Below are positions 1-12,741 of a stretch of 64,000 nucleotides of DNA, in pieces (the first letter of the stretch is position 1; every line of letters starts with the position of its first letter). Location of the stretch: the NCBI GenBank assembly GCA_973895155.1, contig OZ316894.1, forward strand, positions 16,306,001-16,370,000, read 5' to 3'. The stretch is from Marsupella aquatica. Its lineage: Eukaryota; Marchantiophyta. The notes beneath the pieces were generated by a model that was given only the letters and a program-made list of their open reading frames with translations, did no database searches and had not been told where the DNA came from. A program made the translations under genes and the position numbers.

Positions 1-1333
1 ACATTCAAAATATGTCTTGAATGTCTCCATAATCAGTGTCAAAGGGACAATCTCTTCGGCTAAGATATGCAAGAACTAACTTACCTAACTAGTGTATCAC
101 CATTCCTTATATAATGCCTCAAGCAAGCTAGGATGGTCAAGAGGGAATGAAAACCAAAAACTAACTAAAATAAATATTAAGTATATCCTTGGAAAGATGA
201 AAAGACATACCTCTTCATACTCCAAAGAAAACTAATATGTAAAACAAAGTAGAACTAATTAAAACTTGATATAATTAAATGCAAATATAACAATTGACTA
301 ACATAGACCTGATAAAAAACCAAGTAAATCAAGTCCAAAAAAGTATTTAACTGTGCCAGCAAGTAGATTATACTCCAAAGATCATGCTTGCAAATTTCCA
401 GCTGAACTAAAGTTTTGGAAGGTTTTCAAATAAATAGAAGCTTTAATGATATCCTTTTGTAAGTCACCAAATGACTTAAATGCAATCAAAAAGCTCCAAA
501 AAGTTTTGAAAGTTCCTCATTTCACCATTTCTTCCTTTTTTAAGGATTCTTACATATGTGGCATACCACATAGCCCTCCACTCAAACAGCAAAGTGCCCC
601 CACAAGCTTGAAAACCAATGAAGTGCTAAAGTTGTTCTTTATATTAATAAGTGTAGAAACTTCAATGGAGTGTCTTTGAAAGTTTTTGTTGTTTTGTATT
701 TGTTGCCTTCCTTAACTTCTGTCTTTGCTCTACTAACTTGTCGTCTTTCTTTGTGGAGACAAAAGGTCCATCAGCTCCAACATTAATTCTTGTAGAGGGT
801 AACGAAGGAGATTGATTAGGAGATGTTTCATTCATCTATTCCTCTGAGAAATGTAGATGTTTCACCAACTTGGGTTAATTTTGATGATGAATTCTCTCAT
901 CCTAGCACATGCAAATTCTCATCCCATTCCGGTGAGAATAAACTTCCTGGAGTCACTTCATTGTTGCTTCTCAAACTTGTTTATGTACATTCATTTGGTC
1001 AATTTCAATTAGAGTAGTCATCAGACAGGTAAGTGTGTTAATCTTGTTATTCTGCTCTCTTCTTTGGCATTGTTTCTGTTGCTGCTTCAACCTTAGCTTG
1101 TTGCTCATCCCTTTGTCCATTTTGCACTCCTTCAGTGAACTCAATAGGGGAAAGAAAGACATCCTTCTCTGCAGTAGAAAGACAAGTCTCGTTTCAATAG
1201 ATATAAGTATGTAAACAACCAGAGGAGAATGCCATTTTGTCTTGTTGTTCAGCCTAGAGATCTGATTTGTCCCCCAACTCTGAGCCACCCTGTGAAAACT
1301 TCTGGACCAGTTGATCTTCTTATGCTGTTCCAA
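1..1333. other. AT-rich intergenic, no gene recognised
   Basis: Only short ORFs without recognisable motifs occur on either strand. The base composition is AT-rich and I see no splice-linked coding exons. Its right edge runs into the repeat copy that begins near 1334. Confidence 0.5.
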
Positions 1334-2110
1334 AATTTGGGGACCAAAATAGGTCTGGGGATGGCAGGCCTCCAGAAGCATATATGAGGGGAGTGGTGTC
1401 TCCCTGGGGGCTACGGGCGAGCTGAAATCATGAGCCACGGTGGTCGCGACACTAAGGGAAAATGCCAAACTGAAACGACAATAACTTTCCAACAGAAAAT
1501 CCATTGGAGGACTTCTTGGGTGAGTTGGAAAGCTCTCAAGGAGGACTACATCTTTCTGAGCTCAGTTGGGTCTAGGGATGCCATAAGTTCTTTGGGTTTG
1601 CGGGGGTAATCTTGCCCGCTTGCCAAATCCTGTCGAAACAGCAGCCAAGCTGCATTCAGTCTCCCAAGGAAGCTTGCATTGGGGAGGCTTGCCAAGTAGG
1701 CACGGAGGTTGAGCTCCAAGGGCACTTGGTCCCTAGGCCGTCAATGGGGTGAGAACCGGGAGTTGGTTGCTAGAGTTGGGCCATTTGGGTCCCCACGTGT
1801 TGGGACAAGCTTTAGGACAAGCTACGCTATTTGGGCCAAGATCAAGCATGTCCTGGGGACAAGGCCCAGTCAATTGATGATGCACAGGTACGAGGGGAAA
1901 TTTGGGCTGCACCCAAGGAAGAAGTTGTTATGGACGAATAGTGGGTGCCGACTCTGGTTCCGGCTTATGGCATCGAGAGGACCTATTGCTGACCTACTTA
2001 ATTACCAATGTCTGTTGAGCTTGAGTTAAGATGTTAGACTTGGGGAGATCTAGGTCCTATTGGGTTACTTACCAAGGTACTTGGTTGCTTGTGCAGACAG
2101 TGAGGATTGT
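1334..2110 (-). repeat. Dispersed repeat, uninterrupted copy (inverted)
   Basis: Read on the minus strand, this stretch matches 3590-3833 joined to 20057-20573. Shared landmarks include the words around 1861-1880 (CCTTGTCCCCAGGACATGC on the minus strand), the phrase reading GGTTCTCACCCCATTGA, and the stretch encoding HPQTYFGPQIL in the minus reading. It is therefore a second copy of the repeat into which the CACTA element inserted, and it keeps the empty-site configuration. ORFs on both strands here are repeat sequence, not genes. The source element was not identified; an old LTR-retrotransposon fragment is possible. Confidence 0.75.
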
Positions 2111-3589
2111 TGAGCGACAATTGTGATAGGGAGCAAGTGCAGCTTTGTATGGGAGGGGCCGCGAATGGTGCGAGGGGCATTGAGTTGCTTGCTTGAGGAG
2201 TTCTGTGGAGGCATTCGGGCACCAGGGGCACTTAGGTATGGGTTCTAGGATAGGTGAGGGCGCTGGGTGGCAAGGTCCACCACTTCTAGTTAGTTTGGCC
2301 TTACTGGGGTTAGTTGACCCTTGGTTAGGTTAGGATAAGATCCACTTATTTAGGCTCATACCTCTTAGTCCCTCTTGGGGGGTATAGGTTGGAGAGAGAG
2401 TATTCTCTCCCTCATCCTTCACATGTACTCTCCTATGCTATGGATCCTTTAGGAGTTTCTCCACTCGGAGTGTCTTGTCAATGTAGCATTTGATTGAGTG
2501 TCTCTCTCATGTTTTGCATTTGCTGTCTAGTTTGAAGCCGAAGATTTTGTACACATTACTCACTCGTATTTTTCTCCTTGTCCCCCGTTCTTTGCCCATC
2601 CTTCCCTTACTTCCAACCAAGTACAATGAACGATGGGCAAATCAATGAACAATGGTCCCCTCAATCCAAGGGGTGTCCCATATCACGCACAAAGTTGGGA
2701 TTTTTGAGAAACATCCTAAAAGTTAAGTCAATAAAGTTTTTTTGAGGAATTGTTTTACCCTAATTTAATAGAATATTTTTGGAATATTCCCAATTTTGGT
2801 TTTTAAAAACCCTATGATCCTTCTAATTCTCAAAATTGGCTTAAAACAACCCTAATATTCTTCAACAATTTTTTTAAGTATTTCACCCAATAAAAAAACC
2901 CTATATTTATGCGTGATGGGTTGGAAGAAAAGAAGTAAGGACCTTGGGCCAAGTACAATTTAAGCATTAGGGATGAGGTGTGGTTTAAAGCGTTTCATTA
3001 GTGATGCAACTCTTTATCTCGATCAATGTTTAAGAATAGATCAAACTTTGGCTTTTTTTGCAGCTATTGTTCCAATCCTATTGTTTGGGGCTACTAGAAC
3101 ATGCAACATTGAATGAGATGAATTGTTTTATATCCTCAACTTCAAACTTCATCTAAATTCATGATAGAGTCAGGACCTTGACATTCATTCTGTGGATCAA
3201 CTTGGTTTGATCCATTCTTTCATTCAATTCATTGATATGCTGATAGGTGTTGTTGGAGCAAATCTCAATCCCACAGATTCTAGAGCCATGGGACACAACC
3301 GAACCATTGACTAGTCTATTTGTGAAGGTTTATGGAGCAAAGCGGAATTGCAAAGGATTGAATCATGTAGTCTCCACCCAGTAGTCTATCAACTACACTG
3401 TCATTCAGGTAGTCTCCACTCAGTCTCTAGCTACTTGTCGGGCAGACTTTTCATCCATAGAAATTCACAAAAATTGACATTAATGCTATCAAAATACCTT
3501 TAAATTAGAATATTATGTGGGCAAGCTCTTCTATTCGGCTCAAATCATTTCTTGGGATCCAAAGACTGGTGAGCCACGCTCAATGGTCC
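2111..3589. other. Intergenic or repeat DNA, no gene recognised
   Basis: This lies between the two inverted repeat copies. It contains AT-rich stretches around 2700-2900 and nothing with coding character. A sequence near 3245 starting TGTTGGAGCAAATC resembles a plant LTR start, but I found no partner copy. Confidence 0.4.
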
Positions 3590-3833
3590 TCACAGTCTGC
3601 ACAAGCATCCAAGCACTCCGGTAAGTAACCCCAAAAGGATCTAGATCTCTCCAAGTCTAGCATCCTAACTCAAGCTCAACAGACATTGGTAAGTAGGTTG
3701 GTAATAGGTCCTCGCTTGCCATAAGCCGGAACCAAAGCCGACACCCACTGTTTGTACAGAAACAACCTCTCTTTGGGTGCAGTCTGGGATCCCCCTTGTA
3801 CCTATCCATCACCAAATGAACGCCTTGCCCCCA
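3590..3833 (+). repeat. Dispersed repeat, left part of copy split by CACTA
   Basis: This is the left segment of the copy whose right segment is 20057-20573. Joining the two at the CCA duplication recreates the order seen uninterrupted, on the opposite strand, at 1334-2110. The match includes the words for catcctaactcaagctcaac and cataagccggaaccaaagcc with few changes. Confidence 0.75.
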
Positions 3834-3851
3834 CACTAGTAGAAACCGGGG
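3834..3851 (+). repeat. CACTA left terminal inverted repeat
   Basis: CACTAGTAGAAACCGGGG, an 18-bp exact inverted match to 20039-20056. It is preceded by the target duplication CCA at 3831-3833. Beyond the perfect core, the motif ATTTAGACC is shared by both ends with a small shift. Confidence 0.95.
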
Positions 3852-3874
3852 GGTATTTAGACCCCATTAAACGA

Positions 3875-4170
3875 CTATTCAGTACCGTATAGGACTTGGA
3901 AACGACTGGGAAGGACTCCAGTCCTTTATAGGACTGCGAGTCGTATGTTTTGTTACTATAATCAACTGAGTCCTTTATAGAACTGGTTTATAAGTCGTTT
4001 AATAGACTGGATTTTCAGTCTGTTTTAGTCTTTGTGTGGGTAGCTTTGGTGAGTCGTTTTCAGTCTTTTATGGGCTGAGATGGTGAGTCGTTGGGAACGA
4101 CTAAAAAGGTTATGGAGGGTAGTCTTTAAATATACTTTGTGGGGTATGTATAAGTCTTTCATGTCAACTG
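3875..4170. repeat. CACTA left subterminal repeat region
   Basis: Short degenerate motifs recur in both orientations: forms of GAGTCGTT / AACGACT and AGTCTTT / AGGACT, more than a dozen times in 300 bp. In En/Spm elements, subterminal motif arrays bind the TNPA-type protein. The family role is known; binding here is inferred. Confidence 0.6.
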
Positions 4171-4661
4171 GATATGAGTGATGAAGACCCCACTATACTA
4201 CTTGGAATGAACCCACTCTTGTGCACAAATAACATATTGCATTCATGTTTTATTTTGTACTTGGAATGAACTCACTCTATAAGTTCACCATTCATCATGT
4301 TAACATTAGAATACATAGTTTCAGAAAGCCATCTTCTATACCATGTACACTAATATGAATTCACAGATTCAAACTTCATAGACTACAAAGAAGGTCACAA
4401 AGTATTCCTCTATACCATACACACTAATACTGAAATGATACAAAACAGATTCAAGTATCATAGACAATCACCATAGAGCCATAGTTTGACATCAATCACT
4501 TGTTTCATACATGTGAATTGTGTCACATTTTGACATTGCCTTGGAAAGATCCAAGAAATATCTGTACCAATTTTTCCATTTGGTAAAGAGGATGAAGGAG
4601 CCGTTGTGTGTGACATTGATATTTCTGAATTCTGTATGATTCTATCTACACTTGCATTCAG
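4171..4661. other. CACTA 3' non-coding region
   Basis: AT-rich DNA between the left subterminal repeats and the last exon of the second transposon gene. It contains a loose internal duplication around 4240-4460 (repeated words such as acttggaatgaac and ctataccat). It is probably the 3' untranslated part of the TNPD-like transcript. No ORF. Confidence 0.45.
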
Positions 4662-7600
4662 TCACTGCAGACTAACACACTCTGATGGCCAGAGCACAAG
4701 AGATCCTACTGCATCTGCAATTATTTCCTGAGGTGGATCATCGTCTCTATTCGGAAATGGCAAATTAAAATCAGATACAATCACTGTAGTCAACAACACT
4801 ACTACATGGTCATCCGGGACCACTTTGCCATGGAATTTTGCATGATCCGGTCGCAAAATGCCTGTACCCACACATACCTGCGAGTCATCCTTCCATGATA
4901 GAAGATTATGGATTGGCTCTGCTGTGGCTATCACCTCCACCTTACCCTGGCTGTTTTTCTTGGCTTTCCTGGGTGGCTTATACATGACATTATTCATACC
5001 TTGGTTGCGAGTCATGACTTTGGCACGAGTGTTTTGTGCTGGTGATCGAGAATTGGCTACACTCTTCTTCAAAGAATCTGCATCCATATTTGACACTTCT
5101 GATTGTGTAGCAGGATTTCCCTGCGACATCATCTCAGTATCTGCCAACATTGTACTTGCTTCAATTGAAGCATCTACAATCTTACTTGCATCCAATGTTG
5201 CTCCCAAGTTTCGACGTCGCTTCACCCTGCTCCCACTTGGTTGAGAGTCTGTCAACTCTGCATCAACTACAATTCAGTGTCATGTCCAACATAAGTCAAT
5301 CACTCATCACATGTGCTAAATGTACATGTCACCAACCACAAAGTTGTCACTATCTCCTTACCATTATGAACAGCCTTCTTCCCCTTCTTTGCCATTGCCA
5401 TATGCTCCATGTCTGCTTCTGTTGATCAATAAACACACCACAATATTCACGTTGAATCTATTAACCACTGAATTGTTGCTCAACATTCATATAGAGGAAT
5501 TTAAAGCATTAGCTTACCTGATACCTCCTTGGCTATGGTCACTGAGGCACTGGGCACATCTTCTTCATTATTGCTCTTTGAATCACCTGATACATCAATC
5601 ATGATGTCACTTCAGATCCCAGTTCATCCAACCAGTTCTTACAGAAAAGATTACCTCCAACCGGCTTAAGCTTCACAAAACTCCATGCACTTTTCAAATG
5701 TAATGTACTGGATCATAGCAGGTTACCTGTCTCAGCAACCTTCTTGCCCTTCTGCTTACTGATTACAGGGTCCTTCTCTGCCTCCACTCTTCCTGCATTC
5801 AAACCATTCACTCAATTCATGAAAACTTACTTCTAACATTTGAACATAGGACACAATGAACAATGGGCCGGTGTCATTTCCATACCTGTGTCAGATTTGC
5901 CAATTCCCTTTTTTGTTAACAAGGGCACACTTTGTACAATGTTGCCCTCATTGTTTGGTTGGGAACCACCCAATTTTTCAATCACAAGCTTGAAATTAGA
6001 TTCCACTGATGCAAGAAGGTTCGCTACAGATGCCTCCACAATATCCAAACGATCAGCCAATTTACTTTCCACTCGAGGGAGTCCACACTCTAATGACTTC
6101 AACCGTTCACACATCTCTGTGAGAGTTGTAACAGTTCCCTGTCATAACACAGCTTACATATCTCAGATAACTGTCCCCAAGAACTGGTTGCTTACTTCCT
6201 ACTACATTTCTTTCTGATGCTCAAGGCCAAATAGTCACATAACATACAGAATTACAACATAATCACCTGTTTGGAAGTTACACTTGTCACCTCACTCCTT
6301 TGTTTCATGAACTCCTCTCTCACTTCTTGTGCTGATGGTTCTTCACCTGTCAATTTCTTCTGCAGTCCACATCAACATACATATGAATGAAACCAAGTGT
6401 TGATTGTCAATGAAAATGTAATAATGGTAGCAAGATGATAAGTTCGAGGCTTACTATCAGGCATGTCACTGCCTTACCAATTGTTCTTTCACTGGAGCAT
6501 AACTTCCTCTCCCAGCCTGTGAAAGGTGTTTCACTTTGCCTCGAGCATTTGACATCAGTTCACTCTTGCTCTGTCCAGCCTCCGACATGAACCCTTTGAT
6601 TAACCGTGTCCATTGATCCAGTTCCAATGATGGGGGTGGTGGCATTCTCCTGTTAGAACCATTGTCTATCCACATCCTTTTCAACCTATGCCTCTCTTGT
6701 TTCAAAATCCTCATTGCATAATCTGATATGCAATCTTCAACTGGGCCCTTACCATCATTACCAACATACTCCCACCGTTCAAGAATGTCCTTGCAGATAG
6801 CAGCCCAATCAGCTTTGTTCTGACTCCTAAACTCTGTAATGCTCAAATCTAACCAACGCAATACTTCTCCTCTTAGGTCAGAATGCCAAGGTTCTTACCA
6901 TCACATGTGGGAGTTATCCAACCTTCGGAATTCACTTCTACTTTACCAAATTTGTTACTGTCTCCTGCCTTGGTACTCCCTGAAGCGCTACTAGGTGTCC
7001 CTCCACGGCCTGGTGTCCCCCCACGGCCTGGGGTCCCTCCACGGCCTGATCTCCCCCCACGGCCTGGATTGCATTGTCCAAACCTCCCTGGAGTCCCTGC
7101 ACATTTATAGGATCCATTTACAGTCACTTACATTAGGTAAGTATGAATCATAAATCCCGCTGCCAAATATACAGTGGACTTCAGAGCAATTTTGCAATGA
7201 CCAAGTTACCTCTCCCTTGGCGCATAGATGGTTCTGGACCACCTGTCCTATTGCTTTGTCTTGATGAATTAGGGGCGTTTCTCCCGCCTGTGAATGATTG
7301 CCTCCTATCTGAACGTGGATGGCCTTTGTTGTTTTCGTGATTGTCCCAATCAGAGTCTGCATACCAACAGGTACATGCCACACTCATGGACCTGTAAGAT
7401 AAACTCTTTGCCCTAGCTACACATCAGATAAGTGCATATTGAGCTAAATCTCTACTACCATCACAAAATCACTAGCACAAGGCACTTACTTGTCCAATCA
7501 TCCTCCTCACCTTTCCATTGCCCTCTGTACCCGTCTCTACCACGCTCTGGGTGTTCATATTCATCCCATCCATCTTCTGCTCCATCATAGTCATCATCAT

Positions 7601-7832
7601 AATCATCAGGCGTCCCTTGCCAATAACTCTGGCTCCTTCTAGGGTATGGATTATGTGATTTCTCTCTAGCTGCCCACCTACCTGGGACTTGATGAGGGCC
7701 CTGTGCATCTTGCACAGGTGCATTTTTCTGTGAGCCCCCTGCATCTGGGTCTCCATCCATATCCAATCTTTCCTCTTCACCCCACTCTCCAAGCCCCATG
7801 TCTGTCTCCATGTCATCACCCTCTTCCCCCAT
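4662..7832 (-). CDS. CACTA second gene, TNPD/TNPA-like, multi-exon, with a frame break
   Basis: Exons read right to left. 7832-7490 is an acidic start (M-G-E-E-G-D-D). 7356-7210 follows in phase. Then comes an exon from 7096 with a Gly/Arg-rich array of GRGGTP-type units. Next is the conserved helical domain of Ptta/En/Spm plant transposon proteins (about 6890-6478; W-L-D-L-S ... ADWAAICKDILERWEYV ... RHRLKRMW). Further exons lie near 6362-6269, 6140-5833 (heptad-like coiled coil) and a basic Ser-rich C-terminus (5255-4662). Donors and acceptors at 7490/7356 and 7210/7096 keep phase. Between the Gly/Arg exon and the conserved domain (about 6880-6895) the frame shifts by one base with no credible intron, suggesting a recent break. 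Such proteins bind subterminal repeats and assist transposition. The exact 3' exon chain is uncertain. Confidence 0.7.
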
Positions 7833-8009
7833 AGCTTCTGCACAACACCCACAACCAAACAGGGAGAATCAGCACACTAAATTCAAAGTATCAATCAATT
7901 TCATGCATATCCAACTATCCTAAACATCATTCCAGGCAGCAATTCCCGTTCTGTGACTCTGTGCAGGTAGTCATCCTCAACCTCATACTTGCCAATCGCC
8001 AGCTGTTGC

Positions 8010-11000
8010 CTATTGCAAATCATCAACCTCATCATATTCCATTTGCCCAGGTTCATCATATGTCTCTCTCAATGTTAAGGGGATGTAGTCAGTCCCTGCC
8101 CGAGTTGGAAGTACAGTCTCATGACTAGGATGCTCGAATGCAGCATGGTCATCCAAACTGAACTCTACTTTACTTCCATCCATCCGCCTGTTCCGTGCTT
8201 GGCTATGGCATACCACCCTCCAGCCATGTGACTCCTCCACATCTGCAAAGAAAGCCTGTTCAACTTGGCTAGGGAAAACAAAAGGCTCAGACCATTCTGG
8301 TACTCTGGACCTAAAATTGGCCAACAAGAACCCATCATGATCACGCTTCATGGTAGCCCTTGGTCTCTGCCACTCTGATTTCACCCATGATCCCTTCATC
8401 AATATCACTGGGACACTTGTGTTACCATAATTCAACACCCAAATGTCGGTCAACTCCCCCACGTAACCCATCTTCATCCACCCCCTCTGTTCTTCAGAGG
8501 TTCTCTGCTCAAACACAGAAATCAAACCACAATCATATGATACACAATGGTCACCCTGCTCATCCCTCACTCGATAATGATTTCCATAAGCTCTCATCCG
8601 TTTGTAGGTCAGAATAGACAATCGTGGTGGCACAGATAGAAGATACAAATCCTTCTCCATATCTGGGTGATGTCTACTATGCTCTCGAATTGTCACCCGA
8701 ATCCACTGCTCGAACTGTGGGAAGGGATCCTGCTGCCCAGAGTGTGCAGCTTTTTGCATATCATATTCCCTGCAATATGAGGTACAGGCATAGTTAGGTC
8801 TAAACAACACATGACAACCTAAGATCACCCTTGGAACAGACAAGAAGCATCACAACAAAGGCAAGTCAATTCAATCACTCACCTCCACCATGGTTGCATA
8901 GGCTCTGTGTTTGCCAGCACATATGAATGAGCCTTGTCTCGAATCGCAACAGGCAGCTGAACAGCACGTCCCACACCTTCAACAACCTTGCCACTCACTC
9001 CATCATCTTCACCAGATTTCCAAACTCTTGTCATAGCTTCACCAGACCCAGCCATGTACTCTGTTAGGAATCCCAACGTCTCATCCTTAATGTACCCCAA
9101 TGCCATGGAAGCCTCTGGCCTGTAGTATGTTCTCACATGACCTTTCAACAACTTCATGTATCGCTCCATAGGGTACATCCATCTGGTACTGACTGGCCCA
9201 TACTGCCCTAGCTCTTCTACCACATGGATTAGGGGATGAGTCATAACATCAAAGAAAGCAGGGGGGAAGTATATCTCCAAGTCACAGAGGCCATAAGCAG
9301 CATCCTGCTTCAACTGCTCCAATCCTTGGGGATCCCACACTTTCACACATATACGGGGAAATACATTGCACAGTCGAAGAATGACATTACGGACTGGTTT
9401 CTGCATGAGACCTCTGAGGCATAGGGGCAGAATGTGCTGCATCAACACATGGTAGTCATGTGTTTTCATACTACCAAGTTTATTCTTTGTAATATGCTTC
9501 TTGAAGGCACCAGCATAGCCAGAGGGCACTTTCAGATAGCTCAATCTATACAAGAATGTCTTCCATTCATCCTGTGTGCACACATAGGGAGCTTGGAACT
9601 TGAGAAGTACATTGGGATTGCTTGCATGGGGCTTCAACCAAAGGTGAGGGCGAATCCCCTTCTGTTGCATATCAGCTCGAACTACTCCTGTATCTTTCTC
9701 ACCCGACAAGAACTTCAGCAAGCTCTCACAAATATTTTTCTCAATGTGCATGACGTCCACATTGTGTTTGCTGGGCTCAAATTCCTGCACTCCACAAAGC
9801 AAAGAATTCAACAACAGAAACACTAATTAACCACATAGGAGGATTGTAACCAACATCAATCCACCATTGCTCCAATCTAAAATTGCAATCATACAGGGGC
9901 TGGAGGCTAAGTACATTACCCTCCAGTACTCCAACTCCATCAAGGTCTGTCTTTTCACACCGTGTTTCACCACTGGATCCTCAGGTTCTCGATCAGTGGC
10001 ACTTCTCTTGTCCCAATCAGCCTTCCTGGCTGCCCACCTCAGGACTTGCTCTCTGGTGACCCTCTGTGGTGGGCCACGAAGCTCTGTTTTGTTGTTGAAG
10101 TGTGCAATTTGAGACCGTGTGTGCCTGTAAGGATGATCAACAGGCAGATACCTTCTATGCCCCTGAAATTTCATACTGTGCAGGGCATGCGACCACTCAC
10201 TTGTCACATTTTTCCCACATGGTGTGCACCCCACATAGCCCTTTGTCACTCGTCCAGATATGATGCCATGGCCTGGGTAATCTGCTATATCCAGCAAACA
10301 AATTGCATGCAGTCTAAAGGGGCTGGGTCGAAGAAGCCCCTTCAGAACATCATGGGTTAACACCCCTTCTATCCACAAAGTCTTCCACTCTTCCATTGTT
10401 GGAGCCAACATGATATCTATGAATTGCTCGGTCACAGAAGCTGGTCCAGGGATTAACAGCACCATCATGACAAAAAACCTCTTTGTAGTCATCCATGGGG
10501 GAAGGTTGTAATTTAGCAGCGTAACCGGCCAACATGAATAACGGTTGTTTTTGTCTCCAAATGGGTTTACTCCATCCAGTGATAGACCAAATCTAAAGTT
10601 CCGCTTCTCTGCAGCAAACTGTGGCCACCTCTCATCAACAAATTTCCAATGGTTGGAATCTCCAATGTGATGCTGCAGGCCATCACTGCTCTTGTTATCA
10701 GGAGTCCATGTCATCAGCTTGGAAATGGCAGGGCATCTAAACAGACGTTGTAGTCTAGGAATGAGAGGAAAATGACGAAGAACCTTGGCAGGGTGTGTAC
10801 ATTTCCCTACATTCTTGTACCTGTGCTTACCACAATGAGGGCATGTCAATTTATCTGCATGCTCTTTGCGAAAGAGAACACACCCATCAGGGCATGCGTC
10901 AATAGACACATAGTTCAGCCCAAGGTTAGACATCAATTTCCTAGCCTCGTACATATTTTTTGGAATTGAATTACCATCTGGTAACACATTTCGGCGCAGG

Positions 11001-11704
11001 AAGGTCAACAACTCTGTCACAAATATATTGGGAACATTGTGATTGCCACAGATGTTCAACAACAACACGACAAAACCCAGCTTGGAGCAGTTCAACCCCT
11101 CGTAGATAGGAATGCAAGCTTCTTTGATGTGTTTTGGGCCCCCAAACACCCACTCCCTCTCTGCTGCACCTTCCCCAATGTCAAAGTCAGGTTCAGCTTG
11201 GCCGTCGCCAATGTGTGGCTGCGGTTCATTGTCCTCTTCTGATTCCACTGTGTCGTAAAAAGCATCAAGGTCTTCAAAAATCTCTTGAACCATTCTTGGG
11301 ACATCCATCCCACCGTCCTCAGTGACTACCTCTCCATCTCCATCTTGGTCATCCACGTTCTCATGTTGGACCCCAGGACCATCCTCTGCACAGTCTATGT
11401 CCTGCTCTACGTAGTCTCTACGCCTAGCTGTATTAGAATCCACAAAGTCAGCTCTCCACTCTTCATCAGAGGAGTCTTCTTCTGCTGGTACATTCCAAAC
11501 CCTCCACCGAGGGTGCCTTTCATGCCGCAGCAGGTGAAGGTGCACAGTGTTCAAACTCAACGACTTGAATCCTTGGCACTGTGTGCATGGGCATCTCATC
11601 CTCCTACTCCTACCTTGGGCGGCCCGGGCTTGTTCACGCATCCACAATTTAGAATCATGATGCCTAATCCTAAATGGGTTGTGAAGAGGCAACCTTGGAG
11701 CCAT
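8010..11704 (-). CDS. CACTA TNP2-type transposase
   Basis: Three exons, 11704-9920, 9784-8883 and 8769-8010, join with GT-AG junctions in phase to give 1148 codons plus stop. Order of parts: an N-terminal transposase-associated zinc domain (residues about 15-75, C-P-C-T-Q-C); a long acidic linker; the Tnp2 catalytic-type region (about 340-590, containing FGLSLDGVNPFG and PPWMTTKRFF); the VMHIEKNICESLL motif at the start of exon 2; a DUF4218-like block (STRWMYPMERYMKLLKG); and in exon 3 a DUF4216-like block (VPVILMKGSWVK ... PFVFPSQVEQAFF). The ATG at 11704 is the first in frame; upstream codons have only GTG. The frame is open throughout, so the protein could be functional. TNP2 proteins cut and join the element ends. 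Confidence 0.92.
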
Positions 11705-12031
11705 CACTATACACACGCACTCAGCACCCTGTCATTTTATTATGCAAGTGAAAAATACACTTCCTGTTAAGGATTTCACCCCCGACTGTACTTGCCAAAA
11801 TACGTAACGTTCCAAAAAAACAAAAAAACAAAAAAATATAGGTGCCTGAGTCATGTACCTATTCTCAAGTGAATGAGACAAAATTCCTAAATGTTTGAGG
11901 GTGTCAACTCCTTCGCTGTCCTCACATGTACTGCCTCTGCACGTACATCCATGACCATATCAGAGTCCAATCATGTATAGTCATAGACACAGGTGCCAGG
12001 TGCGAGACCGGTGTGAGATGTCCTCATCTTA

Positions 12032-12565
12032 CTACCACATCAAATACGGATACCAATCCTGTTGTCGATGCCACTCAGCCCTGAGGTACTCAGGCATGTA
12101 CATTAAGTCATCAAGGTCTAAACCCTGCTCATGCCATGGTGGTCTTCGATCCGTGCCTACAAGCAGTGGCAGCAGTGCCCTCCATGGTGCACATGTTGCT
12201 ACCAAGTCCCTCCACTGGGTACTAATTAGTCTATATTTGCAGATATCTTGTGCGCCAGACACCACAAGAACCCTCGGCCAGACATGTGTAAGAACTATAT
12301 CATCTGCCAAATCAGGCAACAAGGAACCACCTACAGCATCGTGCTTGTCTAACTCATCTGCTGAAAAGTAAATGTCCTCTTCCGACTGTGCATCCTCATT
12401 CACCACAGCATTCACAACACATCCAAGGTCTGCAGGCATTATCTCGGATGGAGCTACACTCTGTCTGGTTACCAATCCACACAAGTAAGCCCAAGCAGTA
12501 GCCATGCACGATGCAACCCGTAGGAGGACCCTACATAGGGCCTGACGGTCTGGAAGAGGCAGCAT
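12032..12565 (-). CDS. CACTA cargo ORF with F-box-like segment
   Basis: An intact ORF of 177 codons between the TNP2 5' end and the BRCT ORF, on the same strand. The central part (residues about 75-125) reads L-P-D-L-A-D-D-I-V then DICKYRLISTQWRDLV. This fits the F-box pattern of an N-terminal LPDDI helix and a later R-x-V-S-x-x-W-R-x-L block. F-box proteins recruit substrates to SCF ubiquitin ligases through SKP1. The C-terminus is Trp/Tyr-rich and unrecognised. The start at 12565 is the first ATG; an upstream exon is possible because the frame stays open to 12601. The F-box assignment rests on motif resemblance only. Confidence 0.5.
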   Translation of the reverse strand: MLPLPDRQALCRVLLRVASCMATAWAYLCGLVTRQSVAPSEIMPADLGCVVNAVVNEDAQSEEDIYFSADELDKHDAVGGSLLPDLADDIVLTHVWPRVLVVSGAQDICKYRLISTQWRDLVATCAPWRALLPLLVGTDRRPPWHEQGLDLDDLMYMPEYLRAEWHRQQDWYPYLMW

Positions 12566-12741
12566 ACCCACCAAAGTCTTCAGCCAAACAGAGCCCAGCA
12601 AGTAGATTCACAGTCACACCCCACGCAGCAGGAAACAACAATCACTTCAACTGCGACCAACCATGACAAGATGAGTTAGTTCAAGGATCACATTTATTAC
12701 AAAATTGTGATTTATACAAAAATATGAGGGACTCCTACTCC

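Noticed and set aside
1709-2029. 106-codon plus-strand ORF as a gene
   Set aside because: It lies within the dispersed repeat copy and is not open in the other copy at 20.1 kb.
6873-7127. Collagen-like or separate Gly-rich gene
   Set aside because: Splice sites and phase join it to neighbouring exons of the TNPD-like gene.
9434-9826. Plus-strand ORFs opposite TNP2 (also 9962-10360, 11285-11770)
   Set aside because: They are shadows of the minus-strand transposase exons and encode nothing recognisable.
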